From Baffinella frigidus (taxonomy: Eukaryota > Cryptophyceae > Cryptomonadales > Baffinellaceae): a stretch of 11,664 nt of DNA. The DNA lies in assembly GCA_026770585.1 (NCBI GenBank), contig MU646485.1, forward strand, positions 134,246 through 145,909, read 5' to 3'. Position numbers and translations under genes: made by a program. The notes under the pieces were generated by a model. The model worked only from the letters and a program-made list of their open reading frames with translations. It was not told the origin of the DNA and searched no databases. Each line of letters begins with the position of its first letter. The first letter of the stretch is position 1. Of the stretch, positions 1-5,847 are shown piece by piece.

Positions 1-179
1 TTAGGGTTTAGGGTTTAGGGTTTAGGGTTTAGGGTTTATTCAGGGTTTGGGGGTTTGGGGTTTGGGGTTTAGGGTTTAGGGTTTAGGGTTTAGGGTTCAG
101 GGTTTAGGGTTTATTCAGGGTTTGGGGGTTGGGGGTTTGGGGTGTAGGGTGTAGGGTTTATTCAGGGTTTGGGGGTTGC
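1..179. repeat. Degenerate TTTAGGG heptamer array (intron after E12)
   Basis: Heptamers TTTAGGG, TTCAGGG, TTTGGGG and TGTAGGG, with the longer motif TTTATTCAGGG occurring three times. The G-rich strand reads rightward into the window. A true left chromosome end would show CCCTAAA on this strand, so this is an interstitial array. On the minus strand it starts with GCAACCCCC directly after exon E12 and would be intron sequence. Confidence 0.9.
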
Positions 180-221
180 CTCAGCGAAGTCAGCTTCGCT
201 CAGGTCCACGTCGTCCGCCAC
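180..221 (-). CDS. Exon E12 of the minus-strand gene, acidic 14-codon exon (internal, partial gene)
   Basis: Fourteen codons on the minus strand, VADDVDLSEADFAE, phase 0 to 0. The acceptor is strong: a branch-like CTGAT, then a TTTTCC tract, then GAGCAG at 222-224. The donor is of the GC type (GAG then GCAACC). Codon third positions are mostly G or C. Two upstream copies of its 5' end with acceptor lie at 310-327 and 461-470. The 7-bp stem at 183-200 (AGCGAAG, loop TCAG) falls inside the exon. I do not recognise the product; the peptide is acidic and probably surface exposed or disordered. It is the leftmost exon I can place, and no stop codon follows, so the gene runs on past the left edge. 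Confidence 0.65.
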
Positions 222-470
222 CTGCTCAGGAAAAGATGCATCAGCCAACCGACGCCCTATCCACTGTTAACCGACGCCCTATCCACTGTTAACCGACACC
301 CTATCCACTGCCACTGTCGTCCGCCACCTGCCCAGGAAAAGATGCATCAGCCAACCGACGCTCTATCCACTGTTAACCGACGCCCTACCCACTGTTAACC
401 GACGCCCTATCCGCCCAACCGACGCCCTATCCACTGCCAACCGATGCCCTGTCCAGCCAACTCCTGCCAC
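211..470 (-). pseudogene. Two broken 5'-end copies of E12 plus a 22-bp minisatellite
   Basis: A block of about 106 bp (211-316) is repeated from 317. Each carries the acceptor context TTTTCCTG-GCAG followed by GTGGCGGACGAC. In the second copy the exon runs into GTGGATAG, giving VADDSGSG and a stop. A third, weaker acceptor copy (GAGCAG then GTGGC) sits at 461-473. Between them is a 22-bp tandem unit, CCGACGCCCTATCCACTGTT plus AA, in about six variants. All copies lie upstream of E12 in transcription sense and keep only its 5' end. Confidence 0.7.
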
Positions 471-514
471 CTGCTCCGCACATGATGCGTCAGCGGTTTG
501 TGTATCAGACGAAA

Positions 515-517
515 GCG

Positions 518-560
<43 letters not shown>

Positions 561-571
561 TAGAGACCTTT
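515..571. repeat. GA dinucleotide microsatellite
   Basis: Near-perfect (GA)n with two GC interruptions, followed by TAGAGACCTTT. This tail is the reverse complement of the AAAGGTCTCT motif that opens the two duplicated blocks at 678 and 889 and recurs at about 4128. No gene is visible from 571 to 677. Confidence 0.9.
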
Positions 572-677
572 ATGAATACCCAAACGGCCAAAAGATGTAG
601 TAGCGATCAGGTACAATTCCAGGAAAGCTGAGACACAGCCTCCGCAGGGGGGCATACACGGCGGCCGCGTGAGCCAG

Positions 678-1065
678 AAAGGTCTCTCTCTCCGAGTAAG
701 TAGCGATTTATTCATCGGATACGATGTATTAGTCTCTCTCTTCGATTAGCGATTTATTTATTGGATACGATGTACTAGGATGGATGAGTTGAAAGTGTAT
801 CCCCTTATCCCCTAAGTGGCGAGTAGCCCATTACTCCCTACGTAAGCCTATAACTAGGGGCTACGACCTCCTGGGGAGGTCTACTAAGAAAGGTCTCTCT
901 CCCAGAAGAGATTTATTCATCGGGTGTATTAGTCTGTCTCTCTCTTCGACTAGCGATTGATTTGTTGGATACTAGGATGGATGAGTTGAAAGTTAAAAGT
1001 GTATCCCCTCAGTGGCGAGTAGCCCATTACTCTCCTACGTAGGCCTATAATTAGAGCCCTACGAA
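678..1065. repeat. Tandem duplication of about 211 bp, diverged
   Basis: Copy 1 (678 to about 872) and copy 2 (889 to about 1065) share in order AAAGGTCTCTCTC, GATTTATTCATCGG, TAGCGATT, GGATGGATGAGTTGAAAG, GTATCCCCT, GTGGCGAGTAGCCCATTACT and CCTATAA. Indels separate them. Neither strand gives a convincing exon. It lies in the long E12-E11 intron. Its origin is unknown; one possibility is an old mobile element that duplicated in place. Confidence 0.8.
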
Positions 1066-1119
1066 ATATGGTTAAATCTGACTTCCCGCCACTCAAGGGA
1101 TACGTCGACAGTCTCCGCT

Positions 1120-1167
1120 GCCGAGCGTGGACGGGACACAATTGCCGGGCGTGGACGGGACACAATT
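1120..1167. repeat. 24-bp direct repeat, two adjacent copies
   Basis: The unit begins GCCGRGCGTGGACGGGACAC. The two copies touch at 1143/1144 and differ at one base. Confidence 0.9.
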
Positions 1168-1221
1168 AAGGGACCGTGAAAACTTTCCCCTGAATCCTAA
1201 GGGAAATGGACATTTAAGATA

Positions 1222-1257
1222 AAAAAGCTGAGACCAGATTTCCGGCCTCAGCTTTTT
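1222..1257. other. Perfect 11-bp inverted repeat (hairpin)
   Basis: AAAAAGCTGAG at 1222-1232 pairs exactly with CTCAGCTTTTT at 1247-1257 across a 14-nt loop whose ends (ACC, GGC) extend the pairing partly. It looks like a terminator by shape. In this eukaryotic intron context it is more likely a fold-back remnant. A related AAAGCTGAGAC occurs near 624. Confidence 0.85.
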
Positions 1258-1341
1258 AAAACATGCTTAGGTCGCTCGATAGAGGACATGCAGAAGACAC
1301 ACGGGCAGGGCGCACGGGAAGGCACGGGCCGGAACGCTTAT

Positions 1342-1434
1342 GGCTCAGGGTTTCGGGTTTCGGGTTTGGGGCTTCGGGTTTCGGGCTTCGGGTTTCGGGT
1401 TTGGGGCTCAGGGTTTCGTGTTTCGTGTTTCGGG
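1342..1434. repeat. TTTCGGG heptamer array
   Basis: Tandem TTTCGGG and CTTCGGG with TTTGGGG, CTCAGGG and TTTCGTG variants. Open frames across it are produced by the repeat. Confidence 0.9.
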
Positions 1435-1446
1435 GGCAGGCACGAA

Positions 1447-1546
1447 CCGCGCAGAAGCCCCAGTTTCCTCTTAAGCCTGCTAATGAATTATTTTCTGAGA
1501 CTCAGAAGACGACCAATGGTCGACGACCACGCGCGCCTCCCGCTGG
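1447..1546 (-). pseudogene. Broken 3'-end copy of E11
   Basis: On the minus strand this matches the end of E11. GTGGTCGTCGACCATT and the terminal GGCTTCTGCGCG followed by GT are both present. About 50 extra bases, bounded by CAGAAG on both sides, separate the two matching parts. It lies downstream of E11 in transcription sense and keeps the 3' part with its donor, as the general rule for these copies predicts. Confidence 0.7.
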
Positions 1547-1623
1547 CTAGATAGATGTGTGTAGGTATCCTCTTGCCGTTTTTTTAGTAGAATAATACCT
1601 TTAGTTGGAGCCATTTGTTTGAC

Positions 1624-1710
1624 CTTTGGCCTGTAGTAAAGATTACGCGGTTTCATCGCAGCTCGATTTTTTTTAGCAGATTCTGGAGCTGAAGGCCAAA
1701 TCTCGAGGAT
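1624..1710 (-). CDS. Possible additional exon between E11 and E12
   Basis: Minus strand. The acceptor GAAAGCGCAG is followed by 29 open codons starting ILEIWPSAPES and ending NLYYRPK, then AAG and GTCAAA as a possible donor. Phase is 0 to 0, which fits between E11 and E12. Against it: third positions are clearly less GC-rich than in the other exons, and no partial copies flank it, unlike nearly every other exon. The lysine- and proline-rich product is not recognised. Confidence 0.3.
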
Positions 1711-1812
1711 CTGCGCTTTCAGGTTTGAAAAAGGATGAAATTGGGGGTAAAATTCGGCAGAATACACCGAACCTCCATTTATGACTTATTTTTTCAGACC
1801 GGCAAGAGGACA

Positions 1813-1925
1813 TATGATAGATAGATAGATAGATAGATAAAGATAGATAGATAGATAGAAAGATAGATATGTGTAGATATATATGATAGACAGATAGAAA
1901 GAAAGAAAGAAAGAAGGATAGAAAT
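1813..1925. repeat. GATA/GAAA tetranucleotide microsatellite
   Basis: GATA units broken by AAAGATA, ATATATG and a GAAA run. It lies in the intron just after E11's donor. Confidence 0.9.
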
Positions 1926-1943
1926 GTACGGCTGGATAGATAC

Positions 1944-2047
1944 CGCGCAGAAGCCAGACGACAAATGGTCGACGACCACGTGCGCCTCCACGTGCGCCTC
2001 CACGTGTGCCTCCACGTGCACCTCCGCTGGGCTGTCGTGTCCGTGCC
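1944..2047 (-). CDS. Exon E11, with in-frame four-residue repeat (HVEA)
   Basis: Minus strand, 104 nt: two bases completing a codon from E10, then 34 codons. It starts HGHDSPAEV, continues with HVEA three times, and ends VVVDHLSSGFCA. The acceptor is CCCCAAAAGCAG and the donor is GCG then GTATCT. The 12-bp repeat at 1977-2024 (CACGTGCGCCTC, four copies) is the coding source of the HVEA units, so the repeated CACGTG is probably not a set of factor sites. E10 ends with one base and E11 starts with two, so the phase closes. A broken 3' copy lies at 1447-1546. The alternating His, Val, Glu, Ala repeat matches no family I know. The repeat could expand or shrink by slippage without breaking the frame. 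Confidence 0.68.
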
Positions 2048-2175
2048 CTGCTTTTGGGGTTGGGGTTTAGGGGTTGGGGTTCAGGGTGTGGGGTGTGGGG
2101 TTTAGGGTGTGGGGTTTGGGGTGTGGGGTGTGGGGTGTGGGGTTTAGGGTTTAGGGTTTAGGGTTTATGGTGTAC
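2048..2175 (-). other. Complete short intron made of heptamers (E10 to E11)
   Basis: This 128-nt stretch begins on the minus strand with GTACACCATAAACCC and ends CCCCAAAAGCAG. Everything between is CCCTAAA, CCCCAAA, CCCCACA and CCCTACA units. It is the clearest case where an entire intron is heptamer sequence with splice sites at its edges. Confidence 0.6.
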
Positions 2176-2227
2176 CGTTGCCTCGCCCGCCGTCCCGCTT
2201 GCCGTTCCCCCCCGACGATGGAAACAC
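2176..2227 (-). CDS. Exon E10, Gly/Lys/Arg-rich linker
   Basis: Minus strand, 17 codons plus one base, phase 0 to 1: VFPSSGGNGKRDGGRGN then G. The acceptor context GGCTGTTTGGTATTCCAG has a pyrimidine-rich tract, and the donor is AACG then GTACAC. The single trailing base joins the two leading bases of E11 to make a Gly codon. The sequence reads like a disordered basic linker. A copy of its first part lies upstream at 2822-2857. Confidence 0.62.
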
Positions 2228-2401
2228 CTGGAATACCAAACAGCCACCAGAATGAGTTCAAACTCAACCCTCCGCGCAAGCGCCCAGGGTTCAGCTGACC
2301 AAGCAGAGTCTTTCTATAGTTGTACTGTGGAGACGATACACAAAGTTAGCTGGTTTGACTTTGAGCGAACTGCGGGTGAATCCCGTGATGTCTCTCCCGA
2401 C

Positions 2402-2613
2402 CCACTCGAGGCTAGAAGTGTGACTATTTTAAAACAGGGTTTATTTTGCAAGTGAAGGGGGAAACAGAAGCGTGTGGTAATTTTCACACAAATAGGGGCG
2501 TTTGGCCACGTAGCTCAAGGAGTTCCTTGAACTACGTGACCAAGCCTGCCCGTGACTGGTACTAAATTCAACAACCCCACATTTAAAATACGCCCCCTTC
2601 CAGCCTCGAGTGG
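2402..2613. mobile_element. Fold-back element of about 212 bp with nested hairpins
   Basis: The ends are inverted: CCACTCGAGGCTAGAAG at left against CTTCCAGCCTCGAGTGG at right, one mismatch. Pairing resumes at CTATTTTAAAACAGGGTT against AACCCCACATTTAAAATA. At the centre 2504-2520 pairs with 2525-2541 (17 bp, two mismatches) around the loop AGTT. A minor 5-bp stem (GTGTG/CACAC) sits at 2472-2489. I see no clear target-site duplication and no protein. A non-autonomous fold-back or miniature inverted-repeat element in the E9-E10 intron is the simplest reading. Confidence 0.65.
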
Positions 2614-2640
2614 ACGTGGCCGATGCGTGGTCACAAAATC

Positions 2641-2806
2641 ATGCAAAAAGCTTACGTTAACGGAGTAGTAACTTTGGTACAAAATTTATAATGTAAAACT
2701 TTCTTGAGCTGTAAAAGTCCTGAAATCGCTTTTAAAATTGTTTTAGAGCTGGCAAGCCCACGTTAACGAGGGACTTAAGGGGTCCGTTAACGTAAGCTTT
2801 TCGCAT
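2641..2806. mobile_element. 166-bp element with 24-bp terminal inverted repeats
   Basis: ATGCAAAAAGCTTACGTTAA plus CGGA at 2641-2664 is matched, with one mismatch, by the reverse complement at 2783-2806. The palindromic core ACGTTAACG occurs again internally at 2760-2768. The interior is AT-rich and codes for nothing visible. Flanking AT dinucleotides could be a target duplication but prove nothing. Most likely a miniature inverted-repeat transposon, about 27 bp from the preceding fold-back element. Confidence 0.65.
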
Positions 2807-2821
2807 TAAAAAGCGGCTTTT

Positions 2822-2857
2822 GCCGCCCCGCTTGCCGTTCCCTTGCCCCCCCCGGAC
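2822..2857 (-). pseudogene. Broken copy of the first part of E10
   Basis: GCCGCCCCGCTTGCCGTTCC here repeats GCCGTCCCGCTTGCCGTTCC at 2189. On the minus strand it reads as the GGGG-AACGGCAAGCGGG core of E10. It lies upstream of E10 in transcription sense. Confidence 0.6.
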
Positions 2858-3030
2858 GGTGTAGGGTTCAGGGTTCAGGGTTCATGGTCTAGGGTCTAGG
2901 GTCTAGGGTCTAGGGTCTAGGGTCTAGGGTCCAGGGTCCAGGGTCTAGGGTCTAGGGTTTAGGCCCCGTCGACTCCGAAGTGTCTAGGGTCTAGGGTCTA
3001 GGGTTTAGGGTTCAGGCTTGAGGGTGTAGG
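2858..3030. repeat. TCTAGGG heptamer array
   Basis: Runs of TCTAGGG with TTCAGGG, TCCAGGG and TTTAGGG, broken once at about 2961-2984 by a non-repeat piece containing GTCGACTCCGAAG. Confidence 0.9.
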
Positions 3031-3040
3031 GTGCAGGTAC

Positions 3041-3055
3041 CTCGGTGCTCGCCCA
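3041..3055 (-). pseudogene. 3'-end copy of E9 with donor
   Basis: On the minus strand GAGCACCGAG is followed by GTACCTGCACCC. This matches the end of E9 (GAACACTGAG) and the first bases of its intron. It is downstream of E9 in transcription sense. Confidence 0.65.
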
Positions 3056-3057
3056 GG

Positions 3058-3122
3058 TTATGTGTCATGTGTTATGTGTTATGTGTTATGTGTTATGTGT
3101 TATGTGTTATGTGTTATGTTTT
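3058..3122. repeat. GTTATGT heptamer array
   Basis: About nine units of GTTATGT. The sequence is AT-rich and unlike TTTAGGG, yet the 7-bp period is the same. It is followed by a 9-bp perfect stem with an AAAA loop at 3143-3164 (TTTTTATGT and ACATAAAAA). The array is bracketed by the direct repeat GGTGTAGGGTGCAGGTACCT at 3023 and 3227. Confidence 0.9.
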
Positions 3123-3244
3123 ATGTGTTGTATTTTTTGAAGTTTTTATGTAAAAACATAAAAATTTATGTTTTATGCTTTTATATTTCATGGTTGATGT
3201 GTTATGGTTCAGGGTTGAGGGTTGCAGGTGTAGGGTGCAGGTAC

Positions 3245-3295
3245 CTCAGTGTTCGACCGCGCCCGCTTCACGGTTGGTGATTCCCGCGCCTCTCC
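3245..3295 (-). CDS. Exon E9, basic linker exon
   Basis: Minus strand, 17 codons, phase 0 to 0: GEARESPTVKRARSNTE. The acceptor is CCCGAAACGCAG and the donor GAG then GTACCT. It is flanked exactly as the duplication rule predicts: a 5' copy upstream at 3690-3711 and a 3' copy downstream at 3041-3055. The KRAR cluster in a Ser/Thr/Glu context suggests a disordered, possibly nuclear-directed segment, but that is inference. The E8-E9 intron of about 1.1 kb may contain another exon, so adjacency to E8 is less certain than the exon itself. Confidence 0.65.
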
Positions 3296-3298
3296 CTG

Positions 3299-3689
3299 CG
3301 TTTCGGGTTTCGGGTTTAGGGTTTAGGGTTTCGGGTGTGGGGTTTCGGGTGTAGGATTAAGGGTGCAGGGTGTAGGGTGTAGGGTGTAGGGTGTAGGGTG
3401 TAGGGTGTAGGGTGTAGGGTGTAGGGTGTAGGGTGTGGGGTTTGGAGTGTGAGGTTAAGGGTGCAGGGTATAGGGTGCAGGATTTAGGGTTCAGGGTTTA
3501 CGGCGCGCCTCCGCACTGCGCACTTAGGGTTCAGGGTTTCGGGTTTCGGGTTTCGGGTAACGGGTTTCGGGTTTCGGCTGTAGTTTTTCGGGTTTCGGGT
3601 TTCGGGTAGTTTTTCGGGTTTCGGGATTCGGGTCTCGGGTCTCGGGTCTCGGGTTTCGTGTGTAGTGTTTCGGGTTCCGGGTTCCGGGT
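3299..3689. repeat. TTTCGGG and TGTAGGG heptamer arrays
   Basis: TTTCGGG at 3299-3345, about ten TGTAGGG units at 3366-3440, and TTTCGGG with TCTCGGG and TTCCGGG variants at 3535-3690. At 3505-3527 the minus strand has a short unexplained piece (TGCGCAGTGCGGAGGCGCGC) followed by GTAAACCC. It could be an exon edge, but I cannot place it. Confidence 0.85.
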
Positions 3690-3711
3690 TTGGTGATTCC
3701 CGCGAACCCTT
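3690..3711 (-). pseudogene. 5'-end copy of E9 with acceptor
   Basis: Minus strand GGGTGCAG is followed by 22 bases that match E9's first 22 at most positions, including CGCGGGAATCACCAA, giving KGSRESP against GEARESP. It then runs into heptamers. It lies upstream of E9 in transcription sense. Confidence 0.7.
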
Positions 3712-3725
3712 CTGCACCCCCGGCG

Positions 3726-3806
3726 CCGTTGCAACGCCAAAAGTGTCCGGAGGAATGCCAAAAGTGGCCGGAATTGAAGCCCGTGTTCATGATTTCATTC
3801 CTTCCG
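3726..3806 (-). repeat. Exon-like repeat encoding NSGHFW on the minus strand
   Basis: GGCCACTTTTGG and GGACACTTTTGGCGTTGC stand in tandem, and the same block recurs at 4294-4330. The minus strand reads E-I-M-N-T-G-F-NSGHFW here and E-V-M-H-K-G-S-NSGHFW there. The phase-0 frame is open from an AG at about 3820, but I find no donor in phase. It may mark a further exon family between E8 and E9, but it is unassigned. Confidence 0.5.
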
Positions 3807-3870
3807 GGCTGTTCCTGTTCAGCCCGGAACACTACACCCGAAACCGCAGCACCAAGCCCCCTGGTGCTGC
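3802..3870. other. Two consecutive perfect hairpins
   Basis: TTCCGGGCTG at 3802-3811 pairs with CAGCCCGGAA at 3820-3829 around an 8-nt loop. GCAGCACCA at 3846-3854 pairs with TGGTGCTGC at 3862-3870 around a 7-nt loop. Both stems are perfect and GC-rich. Confidence 0.85.
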
Positions 3871-3961
3871 TTCGCCTCAGGGCTTCGTGTTTCAGCTTCC
3901 GTGTGCCGGGTCGCGGGTTTCGGGTTATGCAGGGGGTGCGGGTTCTTCGGGGCTGCCCACG

Positions 3962-4030
3962 CCAGCCCCCCCCCCCGTGTTGCGCGCCCCCCCTGCAGGA
4001 GGGCACGCACCACGGGGGGGGGGGGGCTGG
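3962..4030. other. Inverted C-run and G-run (CCAG-C11-GTG / CAC-G13-CTGG)
   Basis: CCAG, eleven C and GTG at 3962-3979 face CAC, thirteen G and CTGG at 4011-4030, with 31 bases between. The flanking bases match exactly, so the two arms are an inverted duplication and not chance homopolymers. Confidence 0.8.
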
Positions 4031-4144
4031 TGCTGTTACGCTTCAGGGTTTCGGGCTTCGGGTTTCTAGATCCTGCTCAGACAAAGCCGCGGTGGGGGTG
4101 CATGCTCGGCGGCCGTGTTGGTAGAAATAAAGGTCTCTCCCCTC

Positions 4145-4225
4145 TTGCGGGTTATTCAGGAGTTGCGGGTTATTCAGGGGTTGCGGGTTATTCAGGGGTT
4201 GCGGGTTATTGGGAGGTTGCGGGTT
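4145..4225. repeat. 18-bp tandem repeat
   Basis: The unit GCGGGTTATTCAGGGGTT is repeated about four times, the last degenerate. The plus-strand frame GVAGYS across it reflects the 18-bp period. From 4070 to 4145 I see no feature apart from the recurring AAAGGTCTCTCC motif. Confidence 0.85.
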
Positions 4226-4238
4226 GTTCGGGGGTTAC

Positions 4239-4289
4239 CCATGCCGGCAAGAGGTCGCCGCGGAGGTCCTCCGAGGGTGAGAGCTGCGC
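4239..4289 (-). pseudogene. 3'-end copy of E8 with donor
   Basis: The minus strand repeats the last 17 codons of E8 (AQLSPSEDLRGDLLPAW), followed by GTAACC. Against E8 there are five base differences inside the exon part, in four codons, and all are synonymous (TCG/TCC, GGC/GGG, TTG/CTC, CCG/CCA). The next difference falls just after the donor GT. It lies downstream of E8 in transcription sense. Full conservation of the peptide suggests recent coding use or gene conversion, so the label pseudogene is tentative. Confidence 0.7.
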
Positions 4290-4394
4290 GTCGCAACGCC
4301 AAAAGTGGCCGGAATTGGAGCCCTTGTGCATGACTTCGTGGCCGACCGTTACGAAAATCGCAACTGTTCGCGGCCGACCGTTGCGAAAACCGCT
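4290..4394 (-). repeat. Second NSGHFW block and a 32-bp tandem repeat
   Basis: 4294-4330 repeats the 3757 block. GGCCGACCGTTRCGAAAAYC occurs at 4340 and 4372. On the minus strand a 33-base stretch, GTACCC to GTACAG (4395-4427), directly follows E8 and is shaped like a minimal intron. The next 14 codons (SGFRNGRPRTVAIF) end at a GTAACG, so an extra exon at 4353-4394 is possible but weakly supported. Confidence 0.4.
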
Positions 4395-4427
4395 CTGTAC
4401 GGGGGTTGTCGGTTGTTCGGGGGGTAC

Positions 4428-4511
4428 CCATGCTGGGAGGAGGTCCCCGCGGAGGTCCTCGGAGGGTGAGAGCTGCGCGTTGGCCCGCGGGTCGTACACG
4501 CTTTCCTGGTC
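4428..4511 (-). CDS. Exon E8, 28 codons, soluble segment
   Basis: Minus strand, phase 0 to 0. It starts DQESVYDPRAN and ends SEDLRGDLLPAW. The acceptor is AAAGCAG and the donor TGG then GTACCC. Third positions are almost all G or C. Four truncated copies of its 5' half with acceptor lie upstream (4649-5059) and one copy of its 3' half with donor lies downstream (4239-4289). Only here are the two halves joined. The exon's 3' half is preserved against its copy by synonymous changes only. I do not recognise the domain. It follows E7 with the frame intact and is part of an apparently folded, acidic portion of the protein. Confidence 0.78.
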
Positions 4512-4648
4512 CTGCTTTGGATTTTTGGGGTTGGGGTTTCTGTTTTGGGTTTTTGGGTTTGGGGTTTTAGGGGGGTGGGGCTTGGAGTAGAGGGTTGAGG
4601 TTTCTAGGTCGGGCGGGTTCTCTGGGGTTCAGGGTTAGGGGGTGTAGT

Positions 4649-5059
4649 GTTGGCCCGCGGGTCGTACACGCTTTGCTGGTCCTGGTTTCGGGGTTTAGGG
4701 TTTATGGAAACCCCAACACACCCGTATGGGTCGTACACACGTTCCTGGTCCTGCGTTCGTGGTTTGGGGTTCAGGGAAACCCCCACACACCCATGGGGGG
4801 GTCGAGGGTTGAGATTTTGGGTTAGGGGGTGTAGTGTTCGCCCGAGGGTCGTACACGCTTTACTGGTCCTGGTTCGGGGTTTGGGGTTTGGGGTTTGGGG
4901 TTTGGGGTTTGGGGTTTGGGGTTTGGGTTAAGGGGTTAAGGGGTTTAGGGGTGTGGGTTTTTGAGTCGAGGGTTGAGGTTGCCAGGTCGGGCGGGTTCTT
5001 GAGGGTTCAGGGTTAGGGGGTGTAGTGTTGTCCCGCGGGTCGTACACGCTTTCCTGGTC
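4649..5059 (-). pseudogene. Four 5'-end copies of E8 in a compound repeat
   Basis: Exon-like pieces lie at 4649-4681, 4727-4750, 4836-4868 and 5027-5059. Each starts after AG with GACCAG, encodes DQ[E/Q/stop][S/R]VYDP and usually RAN or RDN, then breaks into ACTACACCCCCTAACCC. The 4836 copy has TAA in place of GAA. The units at 4590-4740 and 4969-5115 are long repeats of each other, including AGGTCGGGCGGGTTCT and GAAACCCC-ACACACCCGTATGGG. The stretches between, notably 4872-4926, are TTTGGGG heptamers. All lie upstream of E8 in transcription sense. Confidence 0.75.
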
Positions 5060-5261
5060 CTGGTTTCGGGGTTTCGGGTTTAGGGAAACCCCACACACCC
5101 GTATGGGTTTCACACACACGGGTGTGGGGCTTCGAGTCGAGGGCTGAGATTTTGGGTTAGAAAACGCCCCGGCGTCTTTTCATGGGGGGAAGGGTTTAGG
5201 GGTTACAGGCCGCGGGATCACGTCGGACCCTCGCGAGATCGTTAGGGGTTAGGGGGGTGAC

Positions 5262-5335
5262 CTCGGCCGCGGCGGCGAGGAGGATGTCGTGCGTGCGGCG
5301 CGGGTGCGCGTGTGCCGCCTCGCCGTCGTGGAACC
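5262..5335 (-). pseudogene. Near-complete copy of E7 lacking its first codon
   Basis: It matches E7 from FHDG to the end (AAAAE), followed by GTCACC. Within the shared 72 bases only two differences occur, GCG/GCA and GCC/GCG, both silent in this frame. The intron side differs: AG then GG replaces E7's CAG then GAGAG. It lies downstream of E7 in transcription sense. From 5120 to 5260 there are only degenerate heptamer pieces and GC-rich sequence. Confidence 0.7.
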
Positions 5336-5370
5336 CTCGAGGGGGGCAACCCTAGACCCATATCCCCGAA

Positions 5371-5373
5371 CCC

Positions 5374-5405
<32 letters not shown>

Positions 5406-5455
5406 ACCTGAAGCAGAAGCAGAAGAAGCAGAAGCACAGCAACAACAACAGAACA

Positions 5456-5487
<32 letters not shown>

Positions 5488-5516
5488 GAACAACAACAGA
5501 ACAACAACAACAACAG

Positions 5517-5547
<31 letters not shown>

Positions 5548-5620
5548 GAACAACAACAACAGAACAACAACAACAGAACAACAACAACAACAACAACAAC
5601 AAGAAGAAGAAGAAGAAGAA
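5371..5620. repeat. CCCTCAA heptamers and a CAA microsatellite
   Basis: Five CCCTCAA units (5371-5407) are C-rich on the plus strand, opposite to the neighbouring blocks. They are followed by GAAGCA units and a long (CAA)n broken by CAGAA, ending in (AAG)n. Each CAGAA interruption shifts the triplet frame, so the frame wanders through poly-Asn, poly-Thr and poly-Gln. It therefore looks non-coding. It separates E7 from its downstream copy. Confidence 0.9.
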
Positions 5621-5635
5621 GGTTAGGGGGCTAAC

Positions 5636-5712
5636 CTCGGCGGCGGCGGCGAGGAGGATGTCGTGCGTGCGGCGCGGGTGCGCGTGCGCCGCCTCGCCGT
5701 CGTGGAACTCTC
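5636..5712 (-). CDS. Exon E7, 25 codons, Ala/His-rich helix
   Basis: Minus strand, two bases then 25 codons, phase 1 to 0. It starts EFHDGEAAHAHPRR and ends HDILLAAAAE. The acceptor is TTGGCCCGCAG and the donor GAG then GTTAGC. Third positions are nearly all G or C. The two leading bases complete a Gly codon with the single base left by E6. Degenerate 5' copies lie upstream (5848-6085), and one copy lies downstream (5262-5335) with only silent changes. The tail predicts a short helix. The product is not recognised. Confidence 0.75.
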
Positions 5713-5847
5713 CTGCGGGCCAACTCAGATTCACGAAACAGGATCGTGGGTGACAGCCTATGCCGTCGCCACGCCAGGACCGGATCTGCCGTACTCCCAA
5801 ATTGAGCAGAGGACTGTTCGTGGTTCGTGTTTCGTGTTTAAAGTGTG

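Noticed and set aside
1-180. Chromosome-end telomere at the left edge
   Set aside because: The G-rich strand points inward. A left end should read CCCTAAA on the plus strand. The units are degenerate and mixed, so this is an interstitial array.
1222-1257. Rho-independent terminator
   Set aside because: The context is eukaryotic and no gene ends here. It is kept only as a hairpin.
1977-2024. Cluster of four CACGTG boxes as transcription factor sites
   Set aside because: The 12-bp repeat is in frame within exon E11 and is better explained as coding.
2252-2455. 67-codon plus-strand frame (MSSNSTLRASAQ...)
   Set aside because: It overlaps a fold-back element at its end, opposes the gene's strand, has no splice or homology support, and lies in the E9-E10 intron.
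2880-2960. TCTAGGG as a nucleomorph telomere
   Set aside because: It is one of several heptamer variants within a single intron and is not at an end.
5312-5626. Poly-Gln/Asn/Thr protein
   Set aside because: Interruptions in the CAA repeat shift the frame repeatedly, so the residue changes along the tract. It is a microsatellite.
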